From: UBA4744 sp035282865
Lineage (GTDB): Bacteria; Actinomycetota; Acidimicrobiia; Spongiisociales; UBA4744
NCBI GenBank assembly: GCA_035282865.1
Contig: DATEVB010000191.1
Coordinates: 1-5,773, forward strand
Length of the DNA stretch: 5,773 nucleotides
Reading direction: 5' to 3'
The position numbers and the translations under genes are program-made. The notes beneath the pieces were generated by a model, which searched no databases, was not told the DNA's origin, and was given only the letters and a program-made list of their open reading frames with translations. Numbering within the stretch: the first letter of the stretch is position 1; every line of letters starts with the position of its first letter. This document shows, piece after piece, positions 5,390-5,773 of the stretch.

Positions 5390-5764
5390 CAAGGCTGCCC
5401 TGTTTTCCAGAGACCAAGCCGTTCGTACATCCACAACTCGGGTAGGCGACCACCTGCGTCGCCGGTGACACGCACCCGAGAGACGCAGACGTAGGTGGCC
5501 CAACTTGACGAAACGAAGACGTGTGAGCCCTCATTCAGATCTGAGTCGAACCGCCATGTTGTTGCACGCTGACGGTCACGCAACATAGCGACGGGCGATC
5601 CACTCCCTGAGTGAAGACCCCCCAGAAGGGCGAACGCTTGACTTCGTGGCTGCTAGGGAGGTGGTGTTGCGAGTCGGTTGCGACTTCTCTTCCGGGTTAA
5701 GTCGACTTAGCGTTGGTTTCGAACATGAGTACCTCCAACGATGCCCACGATGAAGGAGCTGAGA
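5390..5764. other. Noncoding stretch downstream of the exporter gene
   Basis: No open frame here has a ribosome site, coherent composition or recognisable residues. Those on the minus strand are antisense to the exporter or very short. Small inverted repeats occur at 5560-5585 (TGTTGC with GCAACA, 14-base loop) and 5601-5613 (CACTC with GAGTG, 3-base loop). The last 100 bases contain the palindrome described separately and may be the promoter region of the next gene. A GGTTCGACTC read on the minus strand (around 5543-5552) looks like a tRNA T-loop but has no matching stem. Confidence 0.5.
5698..5709. promoter_or_regulatory. 12-bp palindrome, candidate operator of the next gene
   Basis: TAAGTCGACTTA is a perfect palindrome about 56 bases before the probable start at 5765. 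Just upstream, AGTCG (5672-5676) and CGACT (5681-5685) form a looser inverted repeat of the same half-site, and CGACTT recurs 22 bases apart (5681 and 5703), about two helical turns. This pattern fits tandem binding by a dimeric regulator, but no known operator is recognised. Confidence 0.3.
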
Positions 5765-5773
5765 ATGGTTCGT
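5765..5773 (+). CDS. Probable start of a further gene, cut by the window edge
   Basis: ATG 5765 is preceded by AAGGAG (5753-5758) at 6 bases, a normal start arrangement. Only three codons (Met-Val-Arg) are visible, so nothing can be said about the product. A competing ATG at 5725 in another frame is also open to the edge (MSTSNDAHDEGAENGS) but has no ribosome site. Confidence 0.4.

Noticed and set aside
5540..5556. GGTTCGACTC on the minus strand resembling a tRNA T-loop
   Set aside because: No matching T-stem, anticodon arm or acceptor stem is present in the surrounding bases.

Overview
The window looks like high-GC chromosomal DNA from an actinobacterium-like organism. The basis is G/C-rich third codon positions, GTG starts on several genes, a lipoprotein-type solute-binding protein, and short intergenic gaps with AGGAGG-type ribosome sites. 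An acidimicrobial or related uncultured lineage would fit, but the sequence alone does not settle the taxon.

Layout: (1) 47-256, minus strand: the C-terminal remnant of an IS630-family transposase with no N-terminal or catalytic part. (2) 368-3269, plus strand: a complete three-gene ABC importer of the nitrate/sulfonate/taurine/NMT1 type, with a lipoprotein binding protein, an ATPase and a permease. A perfect 13-bp hairpin separates the binding-protein gene from the ATPase gene, while the ATPase and permease genes are essentially fused end to end. (3) 3304-4197, minus strand and convergent: a 3-hydroxyisobutyrate-dehydrogenase-family oxidoreductase, preceded by a seven-codon mini-ORF that overlaps its start codon. 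(4) 4221-4600: noncoding. (5) 4601-5357, plus strand: a probable promoter, a yybP-ykoY manganese riboswitch with a readable translational expression platform, and the gene it controls, a UPF0016/GDT1 (TMEM165-like) membrane protein that is probably a Mn2+ exporter. (6) 5358-5764: no convincing gene. It holds weak hairpins, a 12-bp palindrome and, at the very edge, what looks like the start of another gene.

The genes form two independent units. The ABC genes should assemble one importer for a small organic or anionic substrate that cannot be named from sequence. The convergent dehydrogenase may or may not act on that substrate. The riboswitch and GDT1 gene form a self-contained manganese homeostasis unit: when Mn2+ is high the aptamer should close its P1 helix, which frees the ribosome site and turns on the exporter. 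The most rewarding part of the window is 4616-4790. There, aptamer P1, an anti-P1 hairpin, an anti-sequestor and a Shine-Dalgarno sequestor can be traced as mutually exclusive helices. The riboswitch class is known; the specific switching layout is my reading of the sequence.
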